NCBI GenBank assembly: GCA_016288155.1
Contig: JAEEYP010000002.1
Coordinates: 1-37,713 of the forward strand
Length of the DNA: 37,713 bases
Direction: 5' to 3'
From: Clostridiales bacterium
GTDB taxonomy: Bacteria; Bacillota; Clostridia; Oscillospirales; CAG-272
Shown: positions 1 through 7,885 of the stretch, one piece after another
Layout of the letters: every line of letters begins with the position of its first letter
Position numbering within the stretch: the stretch's first letter is position 1
Notes under the pieces: generated by a model
Told to the model about the DNA's origin: nothing
Database searches by the model: none
What the model saw: the letters and a program-made list of their open reading frames with translations, nothing else
Program-made: the position numbers and the translations under genes

Positions 1-219
1 CGCGTCGGGCGCGGGGCGCGCGTCCCGGCGCTTCGCGCCGTAGCCGGCCGCCTCGACCGCGGCGATCACCGCCTCCGGCGGAGCCGTCCCCTCCACGCCC
101 ATCGAATTCGTGAGCAGGGACACGGCGCACGAGGTGACGCCCGGCACGCCGCGCACCGCCTTCTCCACCCGGGCGCTGCACGCGGCGCAGCTCATGCCCG
201 TGACCGTATACCGTTCCAT
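1..219 (-). CDS. copA: Copper-type P1B ATPase, N-terminal metal-binding domain (partial)
   Basis: The gene starts at the ATG ending at 219 and runs off the left edge, so 73 residues are visible. They form a heavy-metal-associated (HMA) domain: a beta strand (ERYTVTG), then the metal-binding GMSCAAC motif with both cysteines, then a helix (SARVEKAVRGVPGV) and a second strand. After about residue 68 the chain continues into a charged, Pro/Ala-rich linker. This suggests the first domain of a multi-domain copper-exporting ATPase at the membrane, not a free CopZ chaperone, which would end there. A purine-rich stretch (AAAGGGG) precedes the ATG, and a near-consensus promoter lies upstream at 297-326. 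The transmembrane and catalytic parts are outside the window, so the metal specificity is inferred from the motif alone. Confidence 0.75.
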   Translation of the reverse strand, partial: MERYTVTGMSCAACSARVEKAVRGVPGVTSCAVSLLTNSMGVEGTAPPEAVIAAVEAAGYGAKRRDARPAPDA

Positions 220-296
220 CGGCGACGTTTCCCCTTTCTCTTTTACGATAGTTTTCCGTTCTCCGGCACGATCTATACCGGACATATCGTGATATT

Positions 297-326
297 ATTA
301 TATCATCCCACAGCCCGTCCCGTCAA
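297..326 (-). promoter_or_regulatory. Sigma-A-type promoter for the copper ATPase gene
   Basis: On the minus strand, TTGACG (326-321) and TATAAT (302-297) are separated by 18 bases and lie about 80 bases upstream of the ATPase start. An inverted repeat GATAT-tatt-ATATC (291-304) overlaps the -10 box and could bind a regulator. I see no TACANNTGTA CopY box. Confidence 0.6.
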
Positions 327-357
327 TAGGAAAACCGCCCCCCTGCATCGGTGTTTA

Positions 358-386
358 TTGACAAGCGCTTTGTTTGGTGATATAAT
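358..386 (+). promoter_or_regulatory. Consensus promoter with overlapping AAGCGCTT palindrome
   Basis: TTGACA (358-363), a 17-base spacer and TATAAT (381-386) with an extended TGA element just before the -10 box make an essentially perfect sigma-A promoter, about 40 bases upstream of the URO-D-like gene. The 8-base palindrome AAGCGCTT (363-370) begins on the last base of the -35 box. Its centre resembles the core of LacI-family and CcpA (cre) operators, but the flanks do not match cre well, so regulation by such a protein is only a suggestion. Confidence 0.7.
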
Positions 387-429
387 GACGAAAAGAGATC
401 GGTCCGTGCAGCCGCGGGGAGGGTAGAAA

Positions 430-1674
430 ATGAGCGAGATCGCAAAGGAAATATCCGTCGTCCGGGAGCTGGCGAAGCGGTACAGGGAGATCGCCGAATC
501 GGAGCGGCACGTGCGGATGCGGCAGCGCTTCCGCGACTCGAACGACCGGAAGATCGTACGCCCGCCGCTCCTCATCGAGGAGATCCCGTGGCACGAGATG
601 AACGTGGACGGCGAGCTCGACTGCGCGTGTGAGGACGAGACGCTGCGGGCAATGGAGTACAAGCTGCGTTCCGCGCTCTTTAGGGAAAAGCATTTCCGCT
701 GCGACAACTTTATCGAGCCGGTATGGGTCCTCCGCAAGACGTATACGAACTCGGGCAACGGCTTCGAGATCAAGGAACAGCGCCTCGCGGTCGACGTGCG
801 CAACAACGTCGTGTCCCATCATTTCGAGGACGTGCTCGAGGACGAGAGCTCGCTCGGAATGTATCACGATCCGGTCGTCACGGCGTACCCGGAGCGAGAC
901 AAGGAAAACGTCGCGCGCGCAGAGGAGATCCTCGGGGACGCTTTGCCGGTCGTTTTGCGCGGGCGCGGCATCTATTACGCGCCGTGGGATCAGATCGCCA
1001 CGCTGCGCGGCGCCGAGCCGATCCTCATCGACGTGTACGAGCGGCCGGAGTATCTGCATAAGATCATACAGCTTTTCACGCGCGGCATGCGCCTCGAGAT
1101 GGATCAGATGGACGCGCTCGGTCTGTACGATCCGAACGACCCGGCGCTGCACTGCACGCCGAACGCCGTCACGCCGCCGCGCGCGCCGGATCCGGCGCAC
1201 TACACCTGCCGGGACATCTGGTTCCGCACGATGGCGCAGCTTTTCTCGTCCGTGTCGCCGGACGCGCACGAGGAATTCGATCTCCAGTACAGCATCCCGC
1301 TCGCCGCCCGGTGCGTGTACACCTATTACGGCTGCTGCGAGCCGCTGCACGACCGCATCGACAAACTGAAGAAGTATCCGAACCTGCGCAAGGTCGGGTG
1401 CAGCCCGTGGGCGGACGTGGAGAAAACGGCACAGCAGCTCGGCGGGGAGTACGTCCTCTCCCGCAAGCCGAACCCGGCGCACGTCGCCTCCCGCACCGAT
1501 CCGGAACAGATCCGGGACGAGATCCGCCAGACCGTCAGAGCCTGCCTGAGGTACGGCTGCCCGTGCGACATCACGCTCAAGGACATCAGCACCGTCGGCT
1601 ACCGGCCGGAGAACCTGATCGTCTGGGCCGAGACGGCGTCCGCCGTGCTCGACGAATACTACGGCGAGGCATAA
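430..1674 (+). CDS. URO-D (uroporphyrinogen decarboxylase) superfamily protein
   Basis: This 414-residue protein has the look of the URO-D/corrinoid-methyltransferase superfamily members found beside sugar-catabolism genes in gut Firmicutes. It has an N-terminal helical cap, a PPLLIEEIPWHEMN segment near residues 38-52, and a TIM-barrel-like C-terminal half ending in DITLKDISTVGYRPENL. It is very unlikely to be a haem-pathway enzyme: there are no other haem genes nearby, it is longer than HemE (about 340-350 residues), and it lies 61 bases upstream of a glycoside hydrolase. The ATG at 430 has a strong GGGGAGGG ribosome site and the promoter at 358-386. The substrate is unknown. Family membership is by recognition of the sequence; the link to sugar metabolism is inferred from context. 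Confidence 0.7.
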   Translation: MSEIAKEISVVRELAKRYREIAESERHVRMRQRFRDSNDRKIVRPPLLIEEIPWHEMNVDGELDCACEDETLRAMEYKLRSALFREKHFRCDNFIEPVWVLRKTYTNSGNGFEIKEQRLAVDVRNNVVSHHFEDVLEDESSLGMYHDPVVTAYPERDKENVARAEEILGDALPVVLRGRGIYYAPWDQIATLRGAEPILIDVYERPEYLHKIIQLFTRGMRLEMDQMDALGLYDPNDPALHCTPNAVTPPRAPDPAHYTCRDIWFRTMAQLFSSVSPDAHEEFDLQYSIPLAARCVYTYYGCCEPLHDRIDKLKKYPNLRKVGCSPWADVEKTAQQLGGEYVLSRKPNPAHVASRTDPEQIRDEIRQTVRACLRYGCPCDITLKDISTVGYRPENLIVWAETASAVLDEYYGEA

Positions 1675-1695
1675 AACGGCCCCGCGCGAAAATAA

Positions 1696-1719
1696 CGGCG
1701 GGATCCGCGGATCCCGCCG
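1696..1719 (+). repeat. Perfect inverted repeat between the two sugar-cassette genes
   Basis: CGGCGGGATCC (1696-1706) and GGATCCCGCCG (1709-1719) form a perfect 11-base inverted repeat separated by two bases. No T-run follows, so it is not a normal intrinsic terminator. It lies directly upstream of the GGAGG (1726-1730) of the next gene, so it may stabilise or process the message. Confidence 0.6.
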
Positions 1720-1735
1720 ATTTACGGAGGAACCG

Positions 1736-4273
1736 ATGGAACAAAGGCTGAACGACGTCCTGAACGGACGGGTACCGGGGGAATATATCCTCCCCTTTTT
1801 CTGGCAGCACGGCGAGGAACACTCCGTGCTTGCCGAGGAGATCGACGCGATCGAGCGCTCAAACGTCCGCGAATTCTGCGTGGAGAGCCGCACGCATCCG
1901 GATTTCGGACTGGACAAATGGTGGGAGGACTTCGGCTTCCTCCTCCGCGAGGCGAAGCGGCGCGGCATGCGCGTATGGCTGCTCGACGACAAGCGTTTCC
2001 CCACCGGCTACGCCAACGGGTACGTCGCCGCGCACCCGGAACTGAAAAAGACGCTGCTCCAGCTCGAATGGCGCGACTTCGCCGGACCGCGCCGCGGGGC
2101 GCACACGGTCGCGCCGGAGCTCGGAGAAGGTGAGTCCTTCGTCTCCGTCGCCGCCTTCCGCCGCACGCAGAGCGGCAATGCGTTCGAGGGCGAGCCGATC
2201 GATCTTCTGCCGTCCCTGTCCGACCGCATCCTCACGTGGGATATCCCGGAGGGGTATTGGCGCGTGTATTACCTCATCCGCACGCACCGGCTCCGGACCG
2301 GGAGCGACGAGATGATCGACATGCTCTCTCCCGACTCCTGCCGCGCGATGCTGACGGCCGTCTACGAGCCGCACTTTGAGCACTTCTCCGCGTACTTCGG
2401 GAACACCTTCGCGGGCTTCTTCTCCGACGAGCCCGGCTTCGGCAACGACGGCAAGAACTACGTCACCGTCCTCGGCAAGCCGGGCATCCCGCTCCCGTGG
2501 CGGGACGATCTGCCCGAGAGGATCGGCAAAGCGATCGGCATGGACGCCGGCCGCGTGCGGCTGCTCCTCCCCGCGCTCTTCCACCCCTATGACGATCCGA
2601 TCCGTCACGCGCTCCGCTGTCATTACATGGATATCGTCTCAACGCTCTATCGGGAGAATTTCACCCGGCAGCTCGGCGAATGGTGCCGCGCGCACGGCGT
2701 GATGTACGTCGGACATATCATTGAAGACATGAACGCGCACCAGCGTCTCGGCTACGGTCCCGGACATTATTTCCGCGCGCTCGAATATCAGGACATGAGC
2801 GGCATGGACCTCGTGCTCATGCAGTACACGCCCGGCATGACGCAGATCGACCACGCCGCCTCCTGTTCCGGCAAGACGGCGGACCCGGAATTCTTCCGCT
2901 ATCTTCTGCCGAAGCTCGCCTCCTCCCACGCGCAGCTCACGCCGCGCATGCAGGGGCGCGCCCTGTGCGAGATCTTCGGCGCGTTCGGCTGGGCGGAGGG
3001 CGTCCCGATGATGAAGCAGATGGCGGATACGGTGCTCGCCGCCGGCGTCAACTATTTCGTCCCCCACGCGTTCACGCCGCGGTATCCGGATCCGGACTGC
3101 CCGCCGCATTTCTGGGAGCACGGGATGAATCCGCAGTACCCCGCCTTCGGCGATCTGATGCTCTATATGCGCCGCTGCGCGCATCTCGTCACCGGCGAGC
3201 ACCGCGCGCCCGTCGCCCTCCTCTACAACGCGGAGGCGGAATGGGCGGACGGTCCGAAACAGATGCCGCAGACGCTCGCGCGGCTCCTGACGCAGGCGCA
3301 GCTCGATTTCGACGTCCTCTGGGAAGACCGGCTGCCGGAGTGCGAGGCGTCGCAGGAGGGGATCCGCGTCGGCGGCACGCTCCGTTGGCGGGCGGTCGTC
3401 GTGCCGGGGAGCCGGTATCTGTCCCGCGCGATGATCGGCGAACTGAACCGCATCGCCGCGGGCGGCGTCCCCGTGCTCTGCACGGGCGAGGTCCCCGCCG
3501 CCTGCGAGGACGGGACGCCGCTCGTCGGCTGCCTGTCCGTCGCGCCGGAGGAGCTCGTCGGCGCGTGCGTCCGGCTCGGACTGCCGGAGATCGCCGTCGC
3601 GCCCGCGATGCCGCTCCTCGTATATCGGCGCGTGCGCCGTCCCGACCATAACGAGGCGATCTTCCTCCATTCGGAGGATCTGTTTGAGGAACACGAGATC
3701 ACCGTAACGGTGCCGGAGGACAGACCGTACCGGCTGTACGATCCGTGGCTCAACCGCCTCTTTACGCCCCGTCAGGACGGGCGGGAGATCCGCCTCCGCC
3801 TGCCGCCCGCCGCCTCGTACTTCCTCGTCACCGACGACAGCGACGCGCCCGCCTTGCCCGCGCCGTCGCAGGCCGCCCCCGCCGCCCTGGACGTGACCGT
3901 CTCCGCGCGGCAGCCGGGAGAGGCGGAATGGACGCCGACGGCGGCGCGCATCGGCGACGACTTCACGGCGCTGCCCGGAAACGGACGCTTCGGCGGCGTG
4001 CTCCGCTACGAAGGGACGCTGACACTGCGCGGCGGCGAGCGCACGCTCTGTCTCGGAGAGATCGGGGAGATCGCCGAGGTCACGCTGAACGGCGTCTTCC
4101 TCGGCCGCCGCGTCGGCGCGCCGTTCACCTTCCCGCTCGACGCCGCTCACGCCGGGGAGAACGCGATCCGCGTGGACGTCGTCGTCAACCTCGGCTACAG
4201 CGGACGGGATCACTTCTCCACCTACCACGCGCTGCCGCGCTCCGGATGGATCGGTCCGGCGACCGTGTGCTGA
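1736..4273 (+). CDS. Glycoside hydrolase, GH106-like (alpha-L-rhamnosidase type)
   Basis: This 845-residue protein has the architecture of GH106-like glycosidases. An N-terminal catalytic region begins around the PFFWQHGE and WLLDDKRFPTGYANGY segments, a large middle domain follows, and a C-terminal galactose-binding/jelly-roll domain spans about residues 745-845 (LRGGERTLCLGEIGEIAEV and the NGVFLG loop). No signal peptide is visible, so it probably acts in the cytoplasm on imported oligosaccharides. The ATG at 1736 has GGAGG five bases upstream. The gene is co-oriented with the URO-D protein and probably in one transcript. GH106 members cleave alpha-L-rhamnosides, but many relatives are uncharacterised, so the substrate is an inference. 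A hairpin at 4331-4376 probably ends the transcript. Confidence 0.7.
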   Translation: MEQRLNDVLNGRVPGEYILPFFWQHGEEHSVLAEEIDAIERSNVREFCVESRTHPDFGLDKWWEDFGFLLREAKRRGMRVWLLDDKRFPTGYANGYVAAHPELKKTLLQLEWRDFAGPRRGAHTVAPELGEGESFVSVAAFRRTQSGNAFEGEPIDLLPSLSDRILTWDIPEGYWRVYYLIRTHRLRTGSDEMIDMLSPDSCRAMLTAVYEPHFEHFSAYFGNTFAGFFSDEPGFGNDGKNYVTVLGKPGIPLPWRDDLPERIGKAIGMDAGRVRLLLPALFHPYDDPIRHALRCHYMDIVSTLYRENFTRQLGEWCRAHGVMYVGHIIEDMNAHQRLGYGPGHYFRALEYQDMSGMDLVLMQYTPGMTQIDHAASCSGKTADPEFFRYLLPKLASSHAQLTPRMQGRALCEIFGAFGWAEGVPMMKQMADTVLAAGVNYFVPHAFTPRYPDPDCPPHFWEHGMNPQYPAFGDLMLYMRRCAHLVTGEHRAPVALLYNAEAEWADGPKQMPQTLARLLTQAQLDFDVLWEDRLPECEASQEGIRVGGTLRWRAVVVPGSRYLSRAMIGELNRIAAGGVPVLCTGEVPAACEDGTPLVGCLSVAPEELVGACVRLGLPEIAVAPAMPLLVYRRVRRPDHNEAIFLHSEDLFEEHEITVTVPEDRPYRLYDPWLNRLFTPRQDGREIRLRLPPAASYFLVTDDSDAPALPAPSQAAPAALDVTVSARQPGEAEWTPTAARIGDDFTALPGNGRFGGVLRYEGTLTLRGGERTLCLGEIGEIAEVTLNGVFLGRRVGAPFTFPLDAAHAGENAIRVDVVVNLGYSGRDHFSTYHALPRSGWIGPATVC

Positions 4274-4330
4274 CGCATGCCGACAAAATGAAAAACAGAT
4301 TGTCAGGGAACGCCGCATAAAGAAAAAGCA

Positions 4331-4376
4331 AACCCACCGTGATCTCTTTCTGCGCGGGAAAGCGTCATGGTGGGTT
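4331..4376 (+). terminator. Long two-level hairpin after the glycosidase
   Basis: AACCCACCGTGAT (4331-4343) pairs with GTCATGGTGGGTT (4364-4376) along nearly its whole length, allowing a G-U pair. An inner CTTTC/GAAAG stem closes the loop. The downstream tract (GTATTCTTT) is only moderately T-rich, so it is a probable but not classic intrinsic terminator. It also marks the left boundary of the low-GC island. Confidence 0.5.
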
Positions 4377-4493
4377 GTATTCTTTCCGATTAAGAGGACG
4401 CCGACGGAGAAATTCGGCGAAAAAAAAATTAACCGAATCAAATCCACAATCCGCGACTTATAAGTGAAAGCTTTCAAAACAGAGGTATCCTTT

Positions 4494-6119
4494 ATGGAAA
4501 ACAAAATCACAAACTACATAGAGTATCTGTTTGCGATAGCTCTGCAAAAATGCGGAAATATACACGATGCTGAAGACTTGGCTCAAGAAGTCATGCTTGC
4601 GGCGCTTACTTATGAAAGGCGCGGCGGCGTGATTGAAAACCCGAAATCATGGTTGTCGTCTACACTGAATCACAAGTTCAATGATTGGCTGCGCCGCAAA
4701 TACAATCTACCGACGATCAGCATTGACGAGATTTCGGACGATATTTCGGAAGACGAGCAGGAGAAAACAATTTCAGACGAAACTGTTCGTCGGGAGATTG
4801 CTTATCTTGCAAAACTTCAGCGGGACGTTATCGTGAAGCATTATTTGCAGGGTAAAAAGGTGCAGAAAATCGCTGACGAACTTGGCATTCCCAAAGGAAC
4901 AATTCTTAGCAGATTATCTGCGGGTCGTGAACAGATGCGGAAAGGATTTGATAGAATGGAGCAGTACGAAAAGCAAAGTTACAATCCCGAAAGACTTGAA
5001 ATAAGTTGTCATGGAAGACAAGGATTACGTGATGAACCATGGTCACTTGTCGAAGGTGATTTGATGAAGCAAAACATCTTGATTATCGCCTATGATCGTC
5101 CCGTAACAGTTACGGAAATTGCGAGAGCGCTCGGTATTCCGACACCATATATCGAAGTAGCGGTGGAAGAACTTGTGAAAACCGAGTTGATGGCGAAAAA
5201 CGGAAATAGAGTATTCACGGACTTTATGATCGTGTCACCGGAAGACATACTGAAAGGTCTTGATGTTCAGATTTTATTCGCCGAATCGATATACAAAGAT
5301 ATGCTGTCTTTTATCAACGGCTTTGTTGCAAGACTTCAAAACGTCGGCTTTTTCCGCGAAATCCCCAAAGAGAAAGCCGAAAAGTTGGAATACTATTTCA
5401 CGCTGCATTTGCTTACAACTGCAATATATAATGCAGCACAAAAGATCGTTCCGTCAAAGGAATATTATCCGGCTCGCTCGGACGGCGGCTCGTGGATTGC
5501 GGAAGGGTCGAAATATCCGATTGATTTTAACTTTGAGAACTATAAATTCGGAAAATACTGCTACGGAGGAATGCGAGGAACATTTTGGGAAAAGACATAC
5601 GGAGCACGATCACTTGATCTCAAAGTATATGACACACAGCCCGCCCTTAACAGATACCAACACGGTCCTTTGGAAACAAGCGACGATGATCTTGCCAAAA
5701 TGCTTTATCTCATTTCGCGCGGGATCCCGTTTGAGAGTACCGGATTCAATGTTATGTGTTTGGAAGATATCCCGCATTTAACTGAATGCGGTGTTCTTGC
5801 AAATGATAACGGGAAAATACGTGTGGATATTCCCATGCTTCGTCCCGAAGAATACGAGGATCTTGACAAAATACGCATCGAACAAATGCGAGTATTATCA
5901 GACATACTTGAACCGGGACTGCGAAAAATATTCCCGCAACTGAAAATCGAAATCCCGAAACATCTGGAAGGACGCGTGGCTGAATTCAGACAGTATTCTT
6001 GTTACGCTATCCCGATGGCGTTTATCAAACGCGCTGCGGAAAAGGATGATTTGGTGTTTATCAAATCGACTCCACCTATAGTATTTGTGGTGGATGACGA
6101 TAACAACCACATACGTTAG
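4494..6119 (+). CDS. ECF-like RNA polymerase sigma factor with long C-terminal extension
   Basis: This is a 541-residue protein. Residues 1-70 look like sigma region 2, with the typical DAEDLAQEV helix at 25-33. Residues 100-150 are region 4, with a helix-turn-helix (KVQKIADELGIPKGTILSRLSAG). A third DNA-binding-like unit follows at about 191-245 (VTVTEIARALGIP, winged-helix character), then about 300 residues of no recognised fold. Classical ECF factors are about 160-200 residues, so the extension probably senses a signal or ligand. I chose the ATG at 4494 because AGAGG lies eight bases upstream; an in-frame GTG at 4464 has no such site. Codon use and GC content are clearly lower than in the flanking genes, suggesting horizontal acquisition. 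An XRE regulator follows, and an inverted repeat ATTCGG/CCGAAT (4412-4438) precedes the gene. Confidence 0.8.
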   Translation: MENKITNYIEYLFAIALQKCGNIHDAEDLAQEVMLAALTYERRGGVIENPKSWLSSTLNHKFNDWLRRKYNLPTISIDEISDDISEDEQEKTISDETVRREIAYLAKLQRDVIVKHYLQGKKVQKIADELGIPKGTILSRLSAGREQMRKGFDRMEQYEKQSYNPERLEISCHGRQGLRDEPWSLVEGDLMKQNILIIAYDRPVTVTEIARALGIPTPYIEVAVEELVKTELMAKNGNRVFTDFMIVSPEDILKGLDVQILFAESIYKDMLSFINGFVARLQNVGFFREIPKEKAEKLEYYFTLHLLTTAIYNAAQKIVPSKEYYPARSDGGSWIAEGSKYPIDFNFENYKFGKYCYGGMRGTFWEKTYGARSLDLKVYDTQPALNRYQHGPLETSDDDLAKMLYLISRGIPFESTGFNVMCLEDIPHLTECGVLANDNGKIRVDIPMLRPEEYEDLDKIRIEQMRVLSDILEPGLRKIFPQLKIEIPKHLEGRVAEFRQYSCYAIPMAFIKRAAEKDDLVFIKSTPPIVFVVDDDNNHIR

Positions 6120-6126
6120 AAATACG

Positions 6127-6150
6127 AGGCGGGGATCGCTCCCCGCCTTT
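6127..6150 (+). terminator. Intrinsic terminator of the sigma-factor gene
   Basis: AGGCGGGGA (6127-6135), loop TCGC, and TCCCCGCCT (6140-6148) form a perfect 9-base-pair stem followed by TT. It starts seven bases after the stop codon. The stem is almost identical to the one after the XRE gene at 7045-7069. Confidence 0.75.
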
Positions 6151-6185
6151 GTTCACACAATCAACTCTCATTTTTGTTTATCTGC

Positions 6186-6231
6186 ACAATCGAAATGATT
6201 GCTTGCGATTGTAAAACTTGCGTGCTATAAT
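6186..6231 (+). promoter_or_regulatory. Promoter and likely operator of the XRE regulator
   Basis: A -35-like TTGCGA (6203-6208), a 17-base spacer and a perfect TATAAT (6226-6231) precede the regulator gene. The inverted repeat ACAATCG (6186-6192) and CGATTGT (6206-6212), separated by 13 bases, overlaps the -35 box. That is the geometry of a repressor operator and suggests autoregulation by the XRE protein encoded just downstream. Confidence 0.65.
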
Positions 6232-6274
6232 TCAGTCGTAAGCTTACAAAAAATCATTTTTGGAGGATAAAAAT

Positions 6275-7036
6275 ATGGTATCTTTAAGTGAAAGGCTTAA
6301 AACTCTGCGCAAAGCGAAGGATATGACGCAGGAGCAGCTTGCCGAATATATGGGCATATCCCCTCAGGCGGTCAGCCGTTGGGAGACCGGTGCGACTTCA
6401 CCCGACATATCTGCTCTGCCGCAACTTGCCGATTTGTTCAGCATTTCAATCGATGAATTGCTCGGGTATGACGATGTTGAACGACAAAAAGAAATATCGT
6501 CGGTGATTGATGCTGCGGAAGAGCAGATAAATAAGAATATCACCGAAAAACCAATAACGGAACTGAGGAAAGCATTAAACAAATACCCGAACAATGACAG
6601 GCTTCTTACGTGTTTGATGTATGCGCTTTATGCGGCAAGCGAAGATGACGAGCTTTGCCGTAAATACGACCCGGAGATCATTTCGATTTACTATCGGATA
6701 CAGAGATACTCAACCGATAATTACTGCAGAAATGAAACGCTGAGGCTGCTGTTCCGGCATTACTGCGATACAGACAGAACCGCTGAAGCAAAGCGACTCG
6801 CGGAAAATATGGCGAGTGCCGAGACTTGTTATGATTATAATATCTACTGGGCACTTGAAGGAGAAGAGAGAGTAAGATTTCTTAAAGATCGCATTTCACA
6901 CGATCTGCGTCAGTTGTTATGGGATATCTGGGCGTATTCGGTCCATTCTGAAATCAGCGATGACGAAATGCAACAGTTGAACGATTTGCGTCAAGAAATT
7001 GAATTGAAAGTAAAAAACAGATTTCATCTTGAATAA
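6275..7036 (+). CDS. XRE-family helix-turn-helix transcriptional regulator
   Basis: This 253-residue protein begins with a Cro/CI-type DNA-binding domain at about residues 5-60 (LKTLRKAKDMTQEQLAEYMGIS, with recognition helix PQAVSRWETG). The remaining 190 residues are helical with several Trp/Tyr/Leu pairs and look like a TPR-like or effector-sensing domain. The ATG at 6275 is preceded by GGAGG (6262-6266) at eight bases; a TTG at 6260 overlaps that site and is a less likely start. Its own promoter carries an inverted repeat over the -35 box. Like the sigma-factor gene upstream it is lower in GC than its neighbours, so the two probably moved together. The regulated genes are unknown; self-repression or control of the sigma gene is an inference. 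Confidence 0.85.
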   Translation: MVSLSERLKTLRKAKDMTQEQLAEYMGISPQAVSRWETGATSPDISALPQLADLFSISIDELLGYDDVERQKEISSVIDAAEEQINKNITEKPITELRKALNKYPNNDRLLTCLMYALYAASEDDELCRKYDPEIISIYYRIQRYSTDNYCRNETLRLLFRHYCDTDRTAEAKRLAENMASAETCYDYNIYWALEGEERVRFLKDRISHDLRQLLWDIWAYSVHSEISDDEMQQLNDLRQEIELKVKNRFHLE

Positions 7037-7044
7037 AGCCAAAC

Positions 7045-7069
7045 GAGGCGGGGAATAATTCCCCGCCTC
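7045..7069 (+). terminator. Intrinsic terminator of the XRE gene
   Basis: GAGGCGGGGAA (7045-7055), loop TAA, and TTCCCCGCCTC (7059-7069) form a perfect 11-base-pair stem, with a TTTT stretch a few bases downstream. It begins eight bases after the stop codon and copies the stem at 6127-6148. It marks the right edge of the low-GC island. Between here and 7242 I see no convincing gene. Confidence 0.7.
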
Positions 7070-7242
7070 CTGCGTTTTCTCCGTACATGATGTCGCTTCG
7101 TGCCGTTCTCCGCACGGCCGGATCAGGGTGCAGATCTCCCGGAGATCCTCCTCGCGCAGCGCAGCGCCGACGGCGGGCGCGGGGGGTGTGAAAGCCGAAA
7201 TGCAGACCGAACGCGCCCTCGGCTCTTCACTTCACAGGATCC

Positions 7243-7827
7243 TTACGCGTCCGTATGGATACTCTCCTCGATCACGGATCCGTCCGGACGGAAGAGCGGC
7301 AGCGGCTCCAGATAGACGATGTCCTTCCTCGTCTGCGCCTCTCCCTCCGCGAGGATCGCCATGCGCCCGACGATGTTGCCGCCGGCGGCGTCCACGAGCT
7401 TTTCGATCGCCGCGAGCGACTGCCCGGTGGAGATCACGTCGTCCACGATGAGGATCCGACGACCGCGCATCAGCTCGGCGTCCGCGCCGTCCAGATACAG
7501 CTTCTGTTCGCCCTCCGTCGTGATCGAATTCACCGTAACGGAAAAGACGTTGCGCATATACAGCTTCGCTTTCTTGCGCGCGAGGAAGTATTTCTGATTC
7601 CCCGCGAGCCGCGCCATCTCATGCACGAGCGGGATCCCCTTCGCCTCAGCCGTGATGAGATAGTCGTACTCCGGCGCGCGTGCGAGCAGCGCTTCCGCGC
7701 ACGCCGTCGTCAACTCCGGGTCGCCGAAGATCACGAACGCGCCGATATACAACTCGTCCGTGACCGGACACAGCGGGAGCTGCCGCTTCAGCCCGGCGAT
7801 CGTCATTTCATAGTACATGTTCTCCAT
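7243..7827 (-). CDS. Apt-like purine phosphoribosyltransferase
   Basis: This 194-residue type I phosphoribosyltransferase has the PRPP-binding loop ILIVDDVISTGQS at residues 125-137, with the paired acidic residues and the TG. It also has an adenine-PRT-like segment, LITAEAKGIPLVHEMARLAG, at about 58-76, and ARKKAKLYM at about 83-91. Such enzymes transfer phosphoribose from PRPP to a purine base in the cytoplasm. It is about 20 residues longer than typical Apt, so the exact base is uncertain. The ATG ending at 7827 has a GGAGG site about seven bases upstream. It is the last gene of the pheS-pheT cluster, separated from pheT by a GC-rich hairpin (7845-7865), and may therefore be co-transcribed under the Phe T-box. 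Confidence 0.8.
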   Translation of the reverse strand: MENMYYEMTIAGLKRQLPLCPVTDELYIGAFVIFGDPELTTACAEALLARAPEYDYLITAEAKGIPLVHEMARLAGNQKYFLARKKAKLYMRNVFSVTVNSITTEGEQKLYLDGADAELMRGRRILIVDDVISTGQSLAAIEKLVDAAGGNIVGRMAILAEGEAQTRKDIVYLEPLPLFRPDGSVIEESIHTDA

Positions 7828-7844
7828 ACCATTCCTCCTGTCCT

Positions 7845-7865
7845 CGGCGCGGCGGCGCCGCGCCG
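7845..7865 (-). repeat. GC-rich hairpin between pheT and the phosphoribosyltransferase
   Basis: CGGCGCGGC (7845-7853) and GCCGCGCCG (7857-7865) form a perfect 9-base-pair stem with a 3-base loop. No T-run follows on the minus strand, so I read it as an intercistronic stabiliser or processing site, not a terminator. Confidence 0.55.
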
Positions 7866-7885
7866 GTATGATCCGTTGTTTTCTC

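Noticed and set aside
358-373. CcpA catabolite-repression (cre) site at the URO-D promoter
   Set aside because: Only the central AAGCGCTT agrees; by my alignment about 9 of 14 positions match, which is not enough for a cre call.
355-2004. 549-codon minus-strand frame under the URO-D and glycosidase genes
   Set aside because: Arg-rich composition and no motif; it overlaps two well-supported plus-strand genes.
7084-7242. Possible coding remnant on the minus strand (ALREEDLREICTLIRP-like) and an imperfect hairpin at about 7188-7233
   Set aside because: No start codon with a ribosome site, too short to assign, and the hairpin has no U-run. I see nothing firm in this gap.
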